NCBI RefSeq assembly: GCF_947495455.1 | Contig: NZ_CANLZC010000036.1 | Location: forward strand, 1 to 48,328 | Reading direction: 5' to 3' | DNA: 48,328 nt | Origin: an uncultured Shewanella sp. | GTDB taxonomy: Bacteria > Pseudomonadota > Gammaproteobacteria > Enterobacterales > Shewanellaceae | In this document: positions 36,312 to 46,297 of the stretch, in pieces | How the letters are laid out: every line of letters begins with the position of its first letter | How positions within the stretch are numbered: the stretch's first letter is position 1 | Notes under the pieces: model-generated | What the model saw: the letters and a program-made list of their open reading frames with translations, nothing else | The model's database searches: none | What the model was told of the DNA's origin: nothing | Position numbers and translations under genes: made by a program

Positions 36312-36509
36312 TTAAGATATTTTGAGTCGATTGATTTTTATTTTTCTGACTAATAAGTAAATGATAAAAGCAAACCAAGAGATAAAAGTGATGGCAATAA
36401 TCCAAGCTATTTTTTCATATTTGGTTATTTGAGAAGAGCAGGCAATAAAGGCCATTGGTGCAATCCATGCAATGGTGTAAAGTAAGGTTAATATTCCAAA
36501 ACCACTCAC
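36312..36509 (-). CDS. Small membrane protein, PLDc_N / superinfection-immunity-like
   Basis: A 65-residue protein with two membrane helices (about 4-24 and 33-54) and a basic C-terminus (RKIKINRLKIS). The pattern IAWIIAITFISWFAFIIYLLVRK resembles the small superinfection-immunity/phospholipase D-N membrane domain family found in many bacteria; the link is by pattern only. The start is GTG at 36509 with AAGGAG 9 bases upstream. It lies between the permease and another small membrane protein. Confidence 0.65.
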   Translation of the reverse strand: MSGFGILTLLYTIAWIAPMAFIACSSQITKYEKIAWIIAITFISWFAFIIYLLVRKIKINRLKIS

Positions 36510-36576
36510 TGAGTTGGGCTCCTTGTTAAGAAAGGTTTAAATATAGAATAATTGATTTTTTTCTAGAATGAAAAGG

Positions 36577-36993
36577 TTAATTTTTTCTGGCATTTAAAAA
36601 GAGAGTGATTAAAGCGGGTAGGTTTATCAACCAAATGAATAGTGTGCCAAATGTGTAGCTTGTGCTTGGTGAGTTTTCATGCAGAAAGATGTTTGTTAAG
36701 TAAGTGTAGAGAATATTTTCACTGAGACAAAATATTCCCATAAAAATCCAACTATAAGCCGAAAGTAGGTTTTTTTTGTAAGTATAATTGAATAAAGCGA
36801 ACAACATAGCACTGGTGGTTAATGTATCTAAGACGTCAATAAAACGAGCTTCTTTTCCCAATAATCCGATGTAACTGAAGAGTGTCATAGTCAGAAATGC
36901 ATAAAAGTAAATCTTCCATATTATGGATCGCTTGCGGCCCTTTAAAAAAGAAATACCTGAAGATGATCGAGGTGAAATATGACTGTCTAGCAC
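36577..36993 (-). CDS. Hypothetical membrane protein, four helices
   Basis: A 138-residue protein with a hydrophilic, Ser/Arg-rich N-terminus and about four membrane helices (around 27-45, 55-70, 80-97, 118-135). I recognise no family. The start is GTG at 36993 preceded by AAAGG at 6 bases. It is in the same direction as the 65-residue gene downstream, 67 bp apart, so the pair may be co-transcribed. No catalytic or binding motif is visible. Confidence 0.6.
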   Translation of the reverse strand: MLDSHISPRSSSGISFLKGRKRSIIWKIYFYAFLTMTLFSYIGLLGKEARFIDVLDTLTTSAMLFALFNYTYKKNLLSAYSWIFMGIFCLSENILYTYLTNIFLHENSPSTSYTFGTLFIWLINLPALITLFLNARKN

Positions 36994-37620
36994 TGTGAAC
37001 CTTTATTATTATCGTTATTGGAAAAAAGAGTAGTCCATACCTAGCATTTAGAGTCTATGTGGCATTTAGACTCTATGTGCGACGGAAAGTAAGGATACCA
37101 CAGCGAGTTTAAATATTGTCCTATTTAGAGATTAAAGATCCCTCATATAGATTAAATTTATCTTATCAATCTTCATTGAATAATGGCATCCATTTTCTTT
37201 AAGTTAGCACGTTCAATGTTCTGATTATGGCTGGTTACATAGCCAGACGGTTCTGAGTTATCTTCATTATAACTTTGATGAATAGTAGGCCTAAATACCG
37301 CTTTTTTATATGTTTATTAAAGTATTGTGTTTTGTTTATAAAAAGTTATTTAATGGTTTTGCTGTGTTTAACGTGCTGTTTTAGATGGGGTTGTATGCAT
37401 TTGTTGTTGCTCTAAATTGTTTTTTGTTTGTTGCTTTTTATTGGTTGGTACGATAAAGGGGGCTGACTTTAGCTTGAAATGTCTTCGACTCCTTCACCGA
37501 CTTTTTGAGTGGAATGTAGTATAATGCTTTCGAAATGAGCGCGAGCCTGCCTAAATCGATAGAGATTATCAAAGCGTATGCAGTATCGTTGTTCGAACGC
37601 CAAAAAAGAGGAATGTTGCC
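36994..37620. other. Intergenic region upstream of acnB
   Basis: About 630 bp without a recognised gene, AT-rich. It should hold the acnB promoter; a TATAAT hexamer at 37520-37525 is the best -10 candidate, but I find no good -35 at the right spacing. The length suggests a long regulated control region. Confidence 0.4.
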
Positions 37621-40218
37621 GTGCTAGAAGCATATCGCAAACACGTCGCAGAACGTGCTGAAGAGGGCGTAGTCCCTAAACCACTCGATGCCCAACAGGT
37701 ATCAGAACTTGTTGAGTTAGTCAAAAATCCCCCCGCAGGTGAAGAAGCTTTTATTCTTGATTTGCTCGAAAATAGGATCCCCCCTGGTGTTGATGAAGCC
37801 GCTTATGTAAAGGCGGGCTTTTTAGATGCGCTAGCAAGAAGTGATGCGCAGTCTCCCATTGTTTCTTCTGCACGCGCCGTCGAACTATTGGGTACAATGC
37901 AAGGTGGCTATAACATTGAGCCATTAATTGCGCAATTAGATAATGAGAAGCAGGCTGATTTGGCTGTAAGTGCACTATCTAAAACATTATTGATGTTTGA
38001 TGCTTTCCATGATGTGGTGGAAAAAATGCAAGCAGGTAATGCAGCCGCTAAAAAAGTGGTTGAGTCTTGGGCGAATGCTGATTGGTTCTTGAGTCGCCCT
38101 AAATTGGCTGAGAAAATTTCATTAACGGTTTTTAAAGTCTCAGGTGAAACCAATACTGATGATCTTTCTCCTGCTCCCGATGCTTGGTCTCGTCCAGATA
38201 TTCCACTGCACGCTTTAGCCATGTTAAAGAATGCTCGTGACGGAATCGTTCCTGATGTAGCAGGGACTGTCGGTCCAATCAAAGAAATCGAAGCATTGAA
38301 AGCGAAAGGTTTCCCATTGGTGTATGTGGGTGATGTGGTCGGTACGGGATCTTCTCGTAAATCTGCGACTAACTCAGTGTTATGGTTCATGGGAGATGAT
38401 ATTCCTAATGTGCCGAATAAACGAGGCGGTGGTTTCTGTTTTGGTGGCAAGATTGCGCCTATTTTCTTCAATACAATGGAAGACGCAGGTGCATTACCGA
38501 TAGAGCTTGACGTCAGCCAGATGGAAATGGGAGATGTTGTTGATATCTATCCCTATGAAGGCGTAGTTAAGCGTCATGATACTGACGAAGTGATTTCTGA
38601 GTTTACATTGAAAACCGATGTATTAATGGATGAAGTGCGTGCAGGTGGCCGTATTCCCTTAATTATTGGTCGCGGCTTAACCGACCGTGCTCGTGAAGTC
38701 TTAAATTTGGGGGCATCCACTGAATTTGTCCGTCCTCAAGATGTGGCTGATACAGGAAAAGGCTTTACCCTTGCACAGAAAATGGTGGGTAAAGCATGTG
38801 GTGTGAAGGGGATCCGTCCTGGGCAATATTGTGAGCCTAAAATGACATCTGTGGGCTCACAAGATACCACTGGGCCAATGACTCGTGATGAATTGAAAGA
38901 TTTAGCCTGTTTAGGTTTTAGTGCTGATTTGACTATGCAGTCTTTTTGTCACACGGCGGCTTATCCTAAGCCTGTTGATGTGAATACACATCATACATTG
39001 CCTGATTTTATTATGAATCGAGGTGGCGTGTCATTACGTCCGGGTGATGGCGTTATTCACTCTTGGTTAAATCGCATGCTATTGCCAGATACTGTGGGTA
39101 CTGGCGGTGATTCTCACACACGCTTTCCAATTGGTATTTCATTCCCAGCAGGTTCAGGTTTAGTGGCCTTTGCTGCAGCAACTGGTGTGATGCCGCTTGA
39201 TATGCCTGAATCTGTATTAGTGCGTTTCAAAGGGGAAATGCAACCAGGCATTACTTTACGTGATTTAGTGCATGCGATTCCACATAAAGCGATTGAGCAA
39301 GGTTTATTGACGGTTGAGAAGAAAGGCAAAGTGAATTTCTTTTCGGGCAGAGTACTTGAAATTGAAGGTCTTGAGCAATTAAAAGTTGAGCAAGCTTTTG
39401 AGCTTTCAGATGCATCTGCTGAGCGAAGTGCTGCGGGTTGTACCATTAAATTAGGCAAAGAGCCAATTATTGAATACCTTAATTCAAATATCGTCATGTT
39501 GAAATGGATGATAGAAGAAGGTTATGGCGATCGTCGAACCATTGAGCGTCGCATTATTGCTATGCAAGAGTGGTTAGCCAACCCTGAGTTAATGGAAGCC
39601 GATGCTGATGCAGAATATGCTGCGGTTATCGACATTGATTTAAACGATATCAAAGAGCCTATTCTTTGTGCGCCAAATGATCCTGATGATGCGGTATTAC
39701 TGTCTGATGTGGCCAATACACAAATTGATGAAGTGTTTGTGGGTTCATGTATGACCAACATTGGTCATTTCAGAGCCACTGGTAAGATGCTTGATAAATT
39801 TGCGACGAGTTTACCGACTCGGCTTTGGATTGCTCCACCAACGAAGATGGATAGAGATCAGCTGACAGAGGAAGGCTATTATGGCATTTTCGGCCGTGTA
39901 GGGGCGAGAATTGAAATTCCTGGCTGTTCATTATGCATGGGGAACCAAGCACGTGTTGCTGAGGGAGCGACTGTGGTATCGACATCCACTCGTAACTTCC
40001 CAAATCGCTTGGGAACTGGGGCAAATGTATATTTAGCATCTGCTGAATTAGCCGCTGTAGCTGCATTGTTAGGGCGTTTACCGACAGCTGAAGAGTATCA
40101 AACCTATGCGAAAGAGTTAGATGCCACAGCTGCCGATACTTATCGTTACTTAAACTTCGATCAATTACCTGCTTATACTGAAAAAGCGGGCAAGGTGATT
40201 TTTCAGTCAGCCGTCTAA
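37621..40218 (+). CDS. acnB: Bifunctional aconitate hydratase 2 / 2-methylisocitrate dehydratase AcnB
   Basis: The main TCA-cycle aconitase, a [4Fe-4S] enzyme interconverting citrate and isocitrate. It has 865 residues; AcnB domain order applies (HEAT-like N-terminal domain, swivel domain, then the cluster domains). The N-terminus [26 protein letters not shown] is near-identical in style to E. coli AcnB. Cluster cysteines are visible in [10 protein letters not shown] and GCSLCMGNQ near the C-terminus. The start is GTG at 37621 with AGAGG 9 bases upstream. It is single, with a strong terminator after it. Confidence 0.97.
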   Translation: MLEAYRKHVAERAEEGVVPKPLDAQQVSELVELVKNPPAGEEAFILDLLENRIPPGVDEAAYVKAGFLDALARSDAQSPIVSSARAVELLGTMQGGYNIEPLIAQLDNEKQADLAVSALSKTLLMFDAFHDVVEKMQAGNAAAKKVVESWANADWFLSRPKLAEKISLTVFKVSGETNTDDLSPAPDAWSRPDIPLHALAMLKNARDGIVPDVAGTVGPIKEIEALKAKGFPLVYVGDVVGTGSSRKSATNSVLWFMGDDIPNVPNKRGGGFCFGGKIAPIFFNTMEDAGALPIELDVSQMEMGDVVDIYPYEGVVKRHDTDEVISEFTLKTDVLMDEVRAGGRIPLIIGRGLTDRAREVLNLGASTEFVRPQDVADTGKGFTLAQKMVGKACGVKGIRPGQYCEPKMTSVGSQDTTGPMTRDELKDLACLGFSADLTMQSFCHTAAYPKPVDVNTHHTLPDFIMNRGGVSLRPGDGVIHSWLNRMLLPDTVGTGGDSHTRFPIGISFPAGSGLVAFAAATGVMPLDMPESVLVRFKGEMQPGITLRDLVHAIPHKAIEQGLLTVEKKGKVNFFSGRVLEIEGLEQLKVEQAFELSDASAERSAAGCTIKLGKEPIIEYLNSNIVMLKWMIEEGYGDRRTIERRIIAMQEWLANPELMEADADAEYAAVIDIDLNDIKEPILCAPNDPDDAVLLSDVANTQIDEVFVGSCMTNIGHFRATGKMLDKFATSLPTRLWIAPPTKMDRDQLTEEGYYGIFGRVGARIEIPGCSLCMGNQARVAEGATVVSTSTRNFPNRLGTGANVYLASAELAAVAALLGRLPTAEEYQTYAKELDATAADTYRYLNFDQLPAYTEKAGKVIFQSAV

Positions 40219-40233
40219 TTGATGGTGTGATGT

Positions 40234-40262
40234 AAAAAGCCTGCTATCTAGCAGGCTTTTTT
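40234..40262 (+). terminator. Rho-independent terminator after acnB
   Basis: AAAAAGCCTGC and GCAGGCTTTTT form an 11-bp stem with a 6-nt loop, followed by T's, about 15 bp after the stop codon. Confidence 0.92.
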
Positions 40263-40336
40263 ATAGGCTTTTTATGGGTGATTTTTTATGGCTTTTTTAT
40301 GGATGAGTTGAGAGCAGAGCCAAAGCAATTTTAATA

Positions 40337-40810
40337 TTAAGAATATTTTGTGTGTAACACTTCGAGTAATTTATCTTCTAGTGCAAAGCGTGTTTCCATC
40401 GCATGACCCAAAGAAGACAGATCTTTGTCTAGATGATAGAGCACATTATCATCATCATCGACAGCTTCGGTATACTTATCATTAAAATCTAAAGCGGTAT
40501 CTGTGGTTTCACTAATTTGAGGAACCAATTGCTGGGCAAGGGCTTGGCTTGAAGTGCCATTTTTTTCACAAGCGGTGACAACTTGATCGAAAATTTCGAA
40601 ATGCCCTTCGGATACATAGTCCATCAATAGATCACAAAATGCTTTAATGGAACCAAAAGTGGGCAGTGTGTTTTCAATAGGATCGTAGGGAGGGAGCCCT
40701 GCAATTTTACAATAGTTAATTAATAAATTTCTACGGTTATTAAGCCATTGATCTATGAGTGTATTGGAACCACCCCATTTTTTTTGGGCTCTTTCGAGTT
40801 TTTTTAACAT
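40337..40810 (-). CDS. rsd: Regulator of sigma D, Rsd (anti-sigma-70)
   Basis: Rsd binds region 4 of sigma-70 in stationary phase and lowers housekeeping transcription; it also interacts with HPr in E. coli. From the ATG at 40810 it is 157 residues. Family signs: the N-terminal W-x-G-S-N-x-L-I-D-x-W-L pattern (WGGSNTLIDQWLNNRRNLL), SEGHFEIFDQVV, and the ending ETRFALEDKLLEVLH. TGGGA sits 6 bases before this ATG; another in-frame ATG at 40822 is less well supported. Its place next to hemE recalls the rsd-nudC-hemE neighbourhood of E. coli. Confidence 0.9.
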   Translation of the reverse strand: MLKKLERAQKKWGGSNTLIDQWLNNRRNLLINYCKIAGLPPYDPIENTLPTFGSIKAFCDLLMDYVSEGHFEIFDQVVTACEKNGTSSQALAQQLVPQISETTDTALDFNDKYTEAVDDDDNVLYHLDKDLSSLGHAMETRFALEDKLLEVLHTKYS

Positions 40811-40822
40811 TTTCGTTCCCAT

Positions 40823-41251
40823 TTTACACGGTTTCCATAAATTCTAATGTAGAGAGATCTACAAGGTTTATCAACTGTTTTTTGATTATTTTTTAGTCGA
40901 AATTGTTATTGGAATTATATCGAAAAGTTATAGCGCCGAAAGGGAAATAAAATGCCCAGAGGTAGCAAGCTATCTCTGGGCGAGTAAGTTTTGTAATGGC
41001 TCGATGTAACGAGCTCTTGATTGTTTTTGCTAGCGCAGAAAGTTTATATCAAAGCTGAGAGCTTCGTGCAACCTTTTTGTAATATTTTCGTACATTGACT
41101 TAATATTGAGCATATTCTAATTTAGCGCTTTTATGTGGCTGGATTAATCGATAGCTATCACATAAATTCGTTGAGAAAGGTTACTTTATCTGCGTAAATG
41201 CTAAACTAGCACACATAGTGGATCCCATAATTAGTTTAGGAATAGAGCCAA
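40823..41251. other. Intergenic region between divergent rsd and hemE
   Basis: About 430 bp without protein-coding signs. It holds two adjacent hairpins (see the ncRNA entry) and AT-rich flanks that should contain the rsd promoter on the left and the hemE promoter on the right. Confidence 0.5.
40918..41036 (+). ncRNA. Candidate small RNA with two stem-loops
   Basis: Two stem-loops stand side by side. The first (40954-40981) pairs GCCCAGAGGTAGC with GCTATCTCTGGGC, 13 bp with one G-U. The second (about 41000-41016) pairs GCTCG with CGAGC and is followed by TCTTGATTGTTTTT, a terminator-like end for the plus strand. The start is a guess from a weak promoter-like TTGATT at 40882. The first hairpin is also followed by ATTTTATTT on the minus strand, so a minus-strand transcript ending there is an alternative. 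No match to a known RNA family was recognised. Confidence 0.3.
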
Positions 41252-42316
41252 ATGGCAGAATTAAAGAATGATCGTTACTTACGTGCTTTATTGAAGCAGC
41301 CAGTAGACAGAACGCCTGTGTGGATGATGCGTCAAGCGGGTCGTTATCTTCCTGAATATAAAGCCACTCGAGCACAGGCTGGTGATTTTATGTCTTTATG
41401 TCGAAATCAAGAACTAGCCTGTGAGGTAACATTACAACCTTTGCGTCGTTATGACTTAGATGCGGCGATTTTGTTTTCTGATATTCTGACCGTTCCCGAT
41501 GCCATGGGGTTAGGACTTTATTTTGAAACGGGAGAAGGCCCACGTTTTGAACGTCCTACCGATACCATTGAGTCAATTAAGAAATTAGCCATTCCTGATC
41601 CAGAAGATGAGCTGGGTTATGTCATGCGTGCTGTTAGCACCATTAGACGAGAGTTAAAAGGTGAAGTACCACTCATAGGTTTTTCGGGATCACCTTGGAC
41701 TCTTGCCACTTATATGGTGGAAGGTGGATCCAGTAAAACATTTGAAAAAATTAAAAAAATGGCTTACGCCGAACCCGCTGCATTACATATGTTACTCGAT
41801 AAGTTAGCCGATTCGGTGATTTTATATTTAAATGCACAAGTAGCCAATGGTGCCCAATCTTTGATGATTTTTGATTCTTGGGGTGGAGCCTTATCCCACC
41901 ATGCTTATCGTGAGTTTTCACTGCGTTATATGCAAAAAATTGTGGATGGGTTAACGCGTTTTGCGGACGGTCGCCAAGTGCCTGTAACGCTATTTACAAA
42001 GGGGGGGGGATTATGGCTTGAAGCCATGGCTGAAACGGGCTGTGATGCACTAGGACTTGATTGGACTGTGGATATTGGGGATGCGCGTCGCCGTGTTGGG
42101 CATAAAGTGGCGCTGCAAGGTAATATGGATCCGTCAATGCTTTATGCTTCGCCCGAACGTATTGAACAAGAGGTGGCTCAAATTTTAGCCAGTTACGGCA
42201 ATGGCACAGGCCATGTCTTTAATTTAGGTCATGGTATTCATCAACATGTGGATCCAGAGCACGCTGGCGCTTTTATTAAAGCCGTAAATCAGTTGTCAGT
42301 GCAATATCATCAGTAA
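41252..42316 (+). CDS. hemE: Uroporphyrinogen decarboxylase HemE
   Basis: HemE removes the four acetate carboxyls of uroporphyrinogen III to give coproporphyrinogen III in haem synthesis. The 354-residue length is standard. Hallmarks: [15 protein letters not shown] near the N-terminus with the active-site Arg residues, [22 protein letters not shown], and [11 protein letters not shown]. The coding sequence contains a G9 run (42001-42009), but the family segment [13 protein letters not shown] reads through it correctly, so the gene is intact. It is divergent from rsd and converges on purD. Confidence 0.97.
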   Translation: MAELKNDRYLRALLKQPVDRTPVWMMRQAGRYLPEYKATRAQAGDFMSLCRNQELACEVTLQPLRRYDLDAAILFSDILTVPDAMGLGLYFETGEGPRFERPTDTIESIKKLAIPDPEDELGYVMRAVSTIRRELKGEVPLIGFSGSPWTLATYMVEGGSSKTFEKIKKMAYAEPAALHMLLDKLADSVILYLNAQVANGAQSLMIFDSWGGALSHHAYREFSLRYMQKIVDGLTRFADGRQVPVTLFTKGGGLWLEAMAETGCDALGLDWTVDIGDARRRVGHKVALQGNMDPSMLYASPERIEQEVAQILASYGNGTGHVFNLGHGIHQHVDPEHAGAFIKAVNQLSVQYHQ

Positions 42317-42321
42317 AACTT

Positions 42322-42357
42322 AAGACACACAAACTATAAGTATGGTTTGTGTGTCTT
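42322..42357. terminator. Bidirectional hairpin terminator between hemE and purD
   Basis: AAGACACACAAAC / GTTTGTGTGTCTT, a perfect 13-bp stem with a 10-nt loop, sits between the convergent hemE and purD genes. Rightward it runs into GTTT; leftward into TTTTACTG, so it can serve both. Confidence 0.8.
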
Positions 42358-42369
42358 GTTTAAGCGGTG

Positions 42370-43659
42370 TTACTCTTTGGATTGTTCGCGCTTAATGGCG
42401 CGGTGAGCGATATCGGTACGATAATAGACGTCGTTCCAATGAATACTCTCAACTAATTGATAAGCATTTGCTTGCGCTTGAGTGACAGTGTTTCCAAGTG
42501 CGGTTGCGCATAATACTCGGCCCCCTTTTGTCACTGTATGGCCATCTTGCAATGCGGTACCCGCATGAAAGACTTTGGCATTGTTATCACCTAAGCTAAG
42601 GCCTTGAATGATATCACCTTGACGATATGCTTCTGGATAGCCTCCAGCAGCAAGTACAACACCGACGGCGGCGCGATGGTCATATTCTGCAGTGACAGTA
42701 TCGAGTTCTCCTCGCGTAGCGGCTAAGCAAAGCTCCACTAAGTCAGATTGCAATCGCATCATGATAGGTTGAGTTTCAGGATCGCCAAAACGGCAATTGT
42801 ATTCTAATACTTTTGCGCTGCCATCGGGGGAGATCATCAGACCCGCATATAAAAAACCTGTGTAAGTATGGCCTTCTGCTGCCATGCCATCTACCGTGGG
42901 GCGAATGACATGCTCCATGGTCCAATCATGTACCGCTTGTGTAACCACAGGTGCAGGGGAGTAAGCGCCCATTCCACCTGTATTTGGGCCATTATCACCA
43001 TTATCACGTGCTTTATGATCTTGGCTGGTGGCTAGAGGCAAGATATTTTTACCATCTACCATCACAATGAAGCTCGCCTCTTCGCCAACAAGAAATTCTT
43101 CGATGACCACGCGCGCGCCCGCTTCACCGAATTTATTTCCTTCAAGCATATCCTCAATAGCACTGTCAGCTTCAGCTTGATTTTGTGCGATGATAACGCC
43201 TTTGCCAGCAGCTAATCCATCGGCCTTAATCACAATAGGGCAGCCCATTTGTTTGACAAAAGCCTTGGCTGGCGCTATCTCTGTGAAATTTTGATAAGCT
43301 GCCGTAGGAATGTGATGGCGAGCAAGAAAATCTTTGGTAAATGCTTTTGAACCTTCCAATTGTGCCGCGCCTTGGGTTGGGCCAAAGATGGCAAGCTGGG
43401 CATGATTAAAGGCATCGACTATGCCCGCCACAAGCGGCGCTTCAGGGCCGACAATGGTGAGCGAGATTTGATTGTCTTTTGCAAATTGAATTAAGGCGTC
43501 GATATCTTTGTTATCGATGAGCACATTTTCTATTTTAGGTTCAAGAGCCGTTCCCGCATTGCCTGGTGCAACAAAAACGGTATCAACTTGTTTGGATTGA
43601 GCGGTTTTCCAAGCAAGGGCATGTTCGCGGCCACCGCCACCAATGATTAATACTTTCAT
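42370..43659 (-). CDS. purD: Phosphoribosylamine-glycine ligase PurD
   Basis: PurD joins glycine to 5-phosphoribosylamine using ATP, the second step of purine synthesis. An ATP-grasp enzyme of 429 residues. Signatures: KVLIIGGGGREHALAWK at the N-terminus, KADGLAAGKGVIIA (ATP binding), TGGMGAYSP, and LEYNCRFGDPETQ (metal and substrate binding). The ATG at 43659 is standard. It lies 93 bp downstream of purH on the same strand, with a hairpin between them. Confidence 0.97.
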   Translation of the reverse strand: MKVLIIGGGGREHALAWKTAQSKQVDTVFVAPGNAGTALEPKIENVLIDNKDIDALIQFAKDNQISLTIVGPEAPLVAGIVDAFNHAQLAIFGPTQGAAQLEGSKAFTKDFLARHHIPTAAYQNFTEIAPAKAFVKQMGCPIVIKADGLAAGKGVIIAQNQAEADSAIEDMLEGNKFGEAGARVVIEEFLVGEEASFIVMVDGKNILPLATSQDHKARDNGDNGPNTGGMGAYSPAPVVTQAVHDWTMEHVIRPTVDGMAAEGHTYTGFLYAGLMISPDGSAKVLEYNCRFGDPETQPIMMRLQSDLVELCLAATRGELDTVTAEYDHRAAVGVVLAAGGYPEAYRQGDIIQGLSLGDNNAKVFHAGTALQDGHTVTKGGRVLCATALGNTVTQAQANAYQLVESIHWNDVYYRTDIAHRAIKREQSKE

Positions 43660-43703
43660 TTCAATAACCTTATCTTTTGTCCTTCATTACCACACTGAAG
43701 ACG

Positions 43704-43728
43704 AGCCTAAAGTCGATAAGTTTAGGCT
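43704..43728 (-). terminator. Hairpin in the purH-purD gap
   Basis: AGCCTAAA / TTTAGGCT, an 8-bp stem with a 9-nt loop, lies between purH and purD. There is no U-tract in the purD direction, so it is more likely an RNA processing or stability element than a full terminator. Confidence 0.4.
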
Positions 43729-43752
43729 TCGCGCTTTATGTATTCAGTATTG

Positions 43753-45342
43753 TTAATGGCGGAAATGACGCATGCCAGTGAAAATCATGGCGATGTTATG
43801 CTCATCGGCTGCAGCGATAATCTCTTCATCACGTATAGAGCCACCGGGCTGAATAATGCAGCTGATCCCTACCTCTGCAGCGGCGTCAATACCATCTCGA
43901 AAGGGGAAGAAGGCATCCGATGCCATCACAGAGTTTTCGACGACTAAACCTTCATCGGCCGCCTTAATCTTGGCGACTTTAGCGCTGTAGACTCGACTCA
44001 TTTGTCCCGCCCCTACACCAATAGTCATGCCATCTTTGGCGTAAACAATGGCATTGGACTTGACAAATTTAGCCACTTTCCAGCAAAACAGCAGATCTTT
44101 GATTTCGCTCGCAGTGGGCTGACGTTTAGATACCACTTTGGCTTGATCAAGATTGATCATACCTTGATCTCTGTCTTGAATTAATAAGCCGCCATTAACA
44201 CGCTTGTAATCTAAGCTGGTGGTTCTCGTCTTCCACAAGCCAGACTCAAGAACGCGTACATTGACTTTTGCAGCGAGAACATCACGTGCCGCTTGGCTAA
44301 TGTAAGGCGCAATAATGACTTCGACAAATTGACGTTTAATAATGGCGCTTGCAGTATCGGCGTCCAATTCTTGGTTAAAGGCTATGATGCCACCAAAAGC
44401 GGAAGTGGGATCAGTTTGAAATGCGCGTTCATAGGCTTCAAGCAAATTGTCACCTAATGCGACACCACAAGGATTAGCATGTTTGACTATGACACAGGCG
44501 GGTTGCTGGAATTCTTTAACGCACTCTAAGGCCGCATCCGTGTCGGCAATGTTATTATAAGACAGTGCTTTACCTTGAAGCTGTGTGGCTGTGGCGACAG
44601 AGGCTTCATCAATTTGTGTGTCGACATAAAATGCGGCACTTTGATGACTGTTCTCGCCATAGCGCAAATCTTGTTTTTTAATCAGTTGCGTGTTGTAGCT
44701 TCTAGGGAATTTTGATTCAACTGCAGTGTCACCTCTATGGTGAGCAGGGACCATAGTACCGAAATAGTTAGCTATCATGCCATCATAGGCTGCAGTATGT
44801 TCAAAAGCGGCAATGGCTAAATCAAAGCGAGTGTTAGCATAAGTGCTGCCTTGGTTTTCTGCCATTTCGGCCAGTACTTTGGTGTAATCTTTACTGTTGA
44901 CGACGATCGTGACGTCTTTATGATTTTTTGCGCTGGCACGCACCATAGTAGGGCCACCAATATCAATATTCTCAATGGCATCTTCAAGGCTGCAATTTTC
45001 TTTTGCCACAGTATCGGCAAAAGGATATAAATTAACGACGACTAAATCAATGGGGTTGATATTGTTGTCACTCATAACGGCTTCATCTACGCCTCTGCGA
45101 GCCAGAATACCGCCATGAATTTTGGGGTGAAGTGTTTTGACACGCCCATCCATTATTTCTGGATGATCAGTATAATCAGAGACTTCTGTTACAGGAATAT
45201 GATTTGCTGCGAGTAAACGAGCCGTACCGCCAGTAGACAGCAGTTCGACACCTTGAGCGTGAAGGGCTTGAGCGAACTCAAGGATCCCTGTTTTATCTGA
45301 AACACTTAATAGTGCGCGGCGGATCGGTTTGACATCATTCAT
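43753..45342 (-). CDS. purH: Bifunctional AICAR transformylase / IMP cyclohydrolase PurH
   Basis: PurH carries out the last two steps of IMP synthesis: formylation of AICAR by 10-formyl-THF and ring closure. At 529 residues it is the family length. The N-terminal MGS-like IMP cyclohydrolase domain begins [17 protein letters not shown] with STGGTARLL; the transformylase domain carries the catalytic Lys-His in [11 protein letters not shown] and ends [28 protein letters not shown]. It is upstream of purD; I saw no clear PurR box in front of it. Confidence 0.97.
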   Translation of the reverse strand: MNDVKPIRRALLSVSDKTGILEFAQALHAQGVELLSTGGTARLLAANHIPVTEVSDYTDHPEIMDGRVKTLHPKIHGGILARRGVDEAVMSDNNINPIDLVVVNLYPFADTVAKENCSLEDAIENIDIGGPTMVRASAKNHKDVTIVVNSKDYTKVLAEMAENQGSTYANTRFDLAIAAFEHTAAYDGMIANYFGTMVPAHHRGDTAVESKFPRSYNTQLIKKQDLRYGENSHQSAAFYVDTQIDEASVATATQLQGKALSYNNIADTDAALECVKEFQQPACVIVKHANPCGVALGDNLLEAYERAFQTDPTSAFGGIIAFNQELDADTASAIIKRQFVEVIIAPYISQAARDVLAAKVNVRVLESGLWKTRTTSLDYKRVNGGLLIQDRDQGMINLDQAKVVSKRQPTASEIKDLLFCWKVAKFVKSNAIVYAKDGMTIGVGAGQMSRVYSAKVAKIKAADEGLVVENSVMASDAFFPFRDGIDAAAEVGISCIIQPGGSIRDEEIIAAADEHNIAMIFTGMRHFRH

Positions 45343-45750
45343 TGGATAGAGGTCCAGTGGTTATTTTTTAAGGATCTTTAGGAAAAAAAGCATCAAAGGA
45401 GCAGAATAGTCTTTTATCTTGTTTTCCAAAAGCCCCTCAAATCAATCGTAACCGCTTAATCATGATGAGCCTCGTGTTCTCAATACGCTATTTAAATTAT
45501 TTGGCCAAGTTTTTTGCCTAAGTGGTTTACCTAAGGTGTTTGCATAAGTTGTTTCGGGGACCACTTAGCGCAGGCTATTTTTAAAAGCGCGCGTATTCTA
45601 TCGTAAAATGATCATCAAAACTGTTTTTTATACGTGTATTCACAATACGTAAATCAGAACAACGATAGAGATATAACATGATCTGAATTCGCATCTGAGA
45701 CTTGCTTGAGTATAATGAGGTTATCATTTGGGGTGAAGGATAAATGGCCT
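45343..45750. other. Intergenic region between divergent purH and the MerR-type gene
   Basis: About 400 bp, AT-rich, without a gene. On the right it contains a TATAAT at 45711-45716 with TTCGCA 17 bp upstream, the best promoter candidate for the regulator. The left part should hold the purH promoter; no operator for it is obvious. Confidence 0.45.
45688..45716 (+). promoter_or_regulatory. Candidate promoter of the MerR-type regulator
   Basis: TATAAT at 45711-45716 is a perfect -10; TTCGCA at 45688-45693 with a 17-bp spacer is a moderate -35. The distance to the ATG at 45751 is 34 bp. No dyad of the kind bound by MerR proteins is clear within the spacer. Confidence 0.5.
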
Positions 45751-46230
45751 ATGTACCGAATTGGTGAGCTTGCCAAATTATGTGAAGTGAAAACAGATAC
45801 CTTACGTTTTTATGAAAAGCACGGTTTATTGTCGCCTTCATTTCGCAGTACAGCGGGCTATAGAATGTATACCGAGCCCGATGCCGAGCGTTTACGTTTT
45901 ATCTTGCGGGCAAAAGCGGTGGGTTTTAGTTTATCTGAAATTATCGATTTATTGTCAATTGAATTGGATAAATCCAATTGGGCTTGTGTTGATGTGAAAG
46001 CGTTAGTTGATGATAAACTGGAAAGTGTGAATAATAAAATTAATGAATTGTTGCATTTTCAGCTCTCTTTGCAGCGATTATCTAATGCCTGCTGTGGAGG
46101 ACCTGAAAGCGCTGAACATTGTTCTATTCTCGAAGCTTTAGAATCGAGTAGCACAACAATACAATGTGAAAATCCTGAGCACCATCATGATGCTAAGCAA
46201 TATACTAAGCATTGTAATACTCATAAATAA
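45751..46230 (+). CDS. zntR: Zn(II)-responsive MerR-family regulator, ZntR-like
   Basis: A MerR-type activator, 159 residues from the ATG at 45751. The N-terminal winged helix is YRIGELAKLCEVKTDTLRFYEKHGLL, then the coiled dimerisation helix. The metal-binding cysteines match the E. coli ZntR layout as I recall it: WACVDVK in the helix, then NACCGGPESAEHCSILEAL near the C-terminus. A His/Cys-rich tail (EHHHDAKQYTKHCNTHK) adds further ligands. An in-frame ATG at 45706 would add 15 residues of unlike sequence; GAAGGA precedes the chosen ATG by 10 bases or so. It lies 67 bp upstream of a metal-export permease, which it probably controls. Confidence 0.9.
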   Translation: MYRIGELAKLCEVKTDTLRFYEKHGLLSPSFRSTAGYRMYTEPDAERLRFILRAKAVGFSLSEIIDLLSIELDKSNWACVDVKALVDDKLESVNNKINELLHFQLSLQRLSNACCGGPESAEHCSILEALESSSTTIQCENPEHHHDAKQYTKHCNTHK

Positions 46231-46297
46231 TCATCCCCTCAATAAGATGCGTTATTCTTGACTCCTGTCGTCATTTTACATTAGGTGAACCATAAGA

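Noticed and set aside
42001..42009. G9 run inside hemE, a possible frameshift tract
   Set aside because: The family segment [13 protein letters not shown] reads correctly through it and the rest of HemE is full length, so the gene is intact as given; the tract is only a potential slippage site.
46230..46297. MerR-type promoter with a 19-20 bp spacer in front of the metal exporter
   Set aside because: A TTGACT occurs at 46258-46263, but no -10 at 19-20 bp and no clear dyad follow it.
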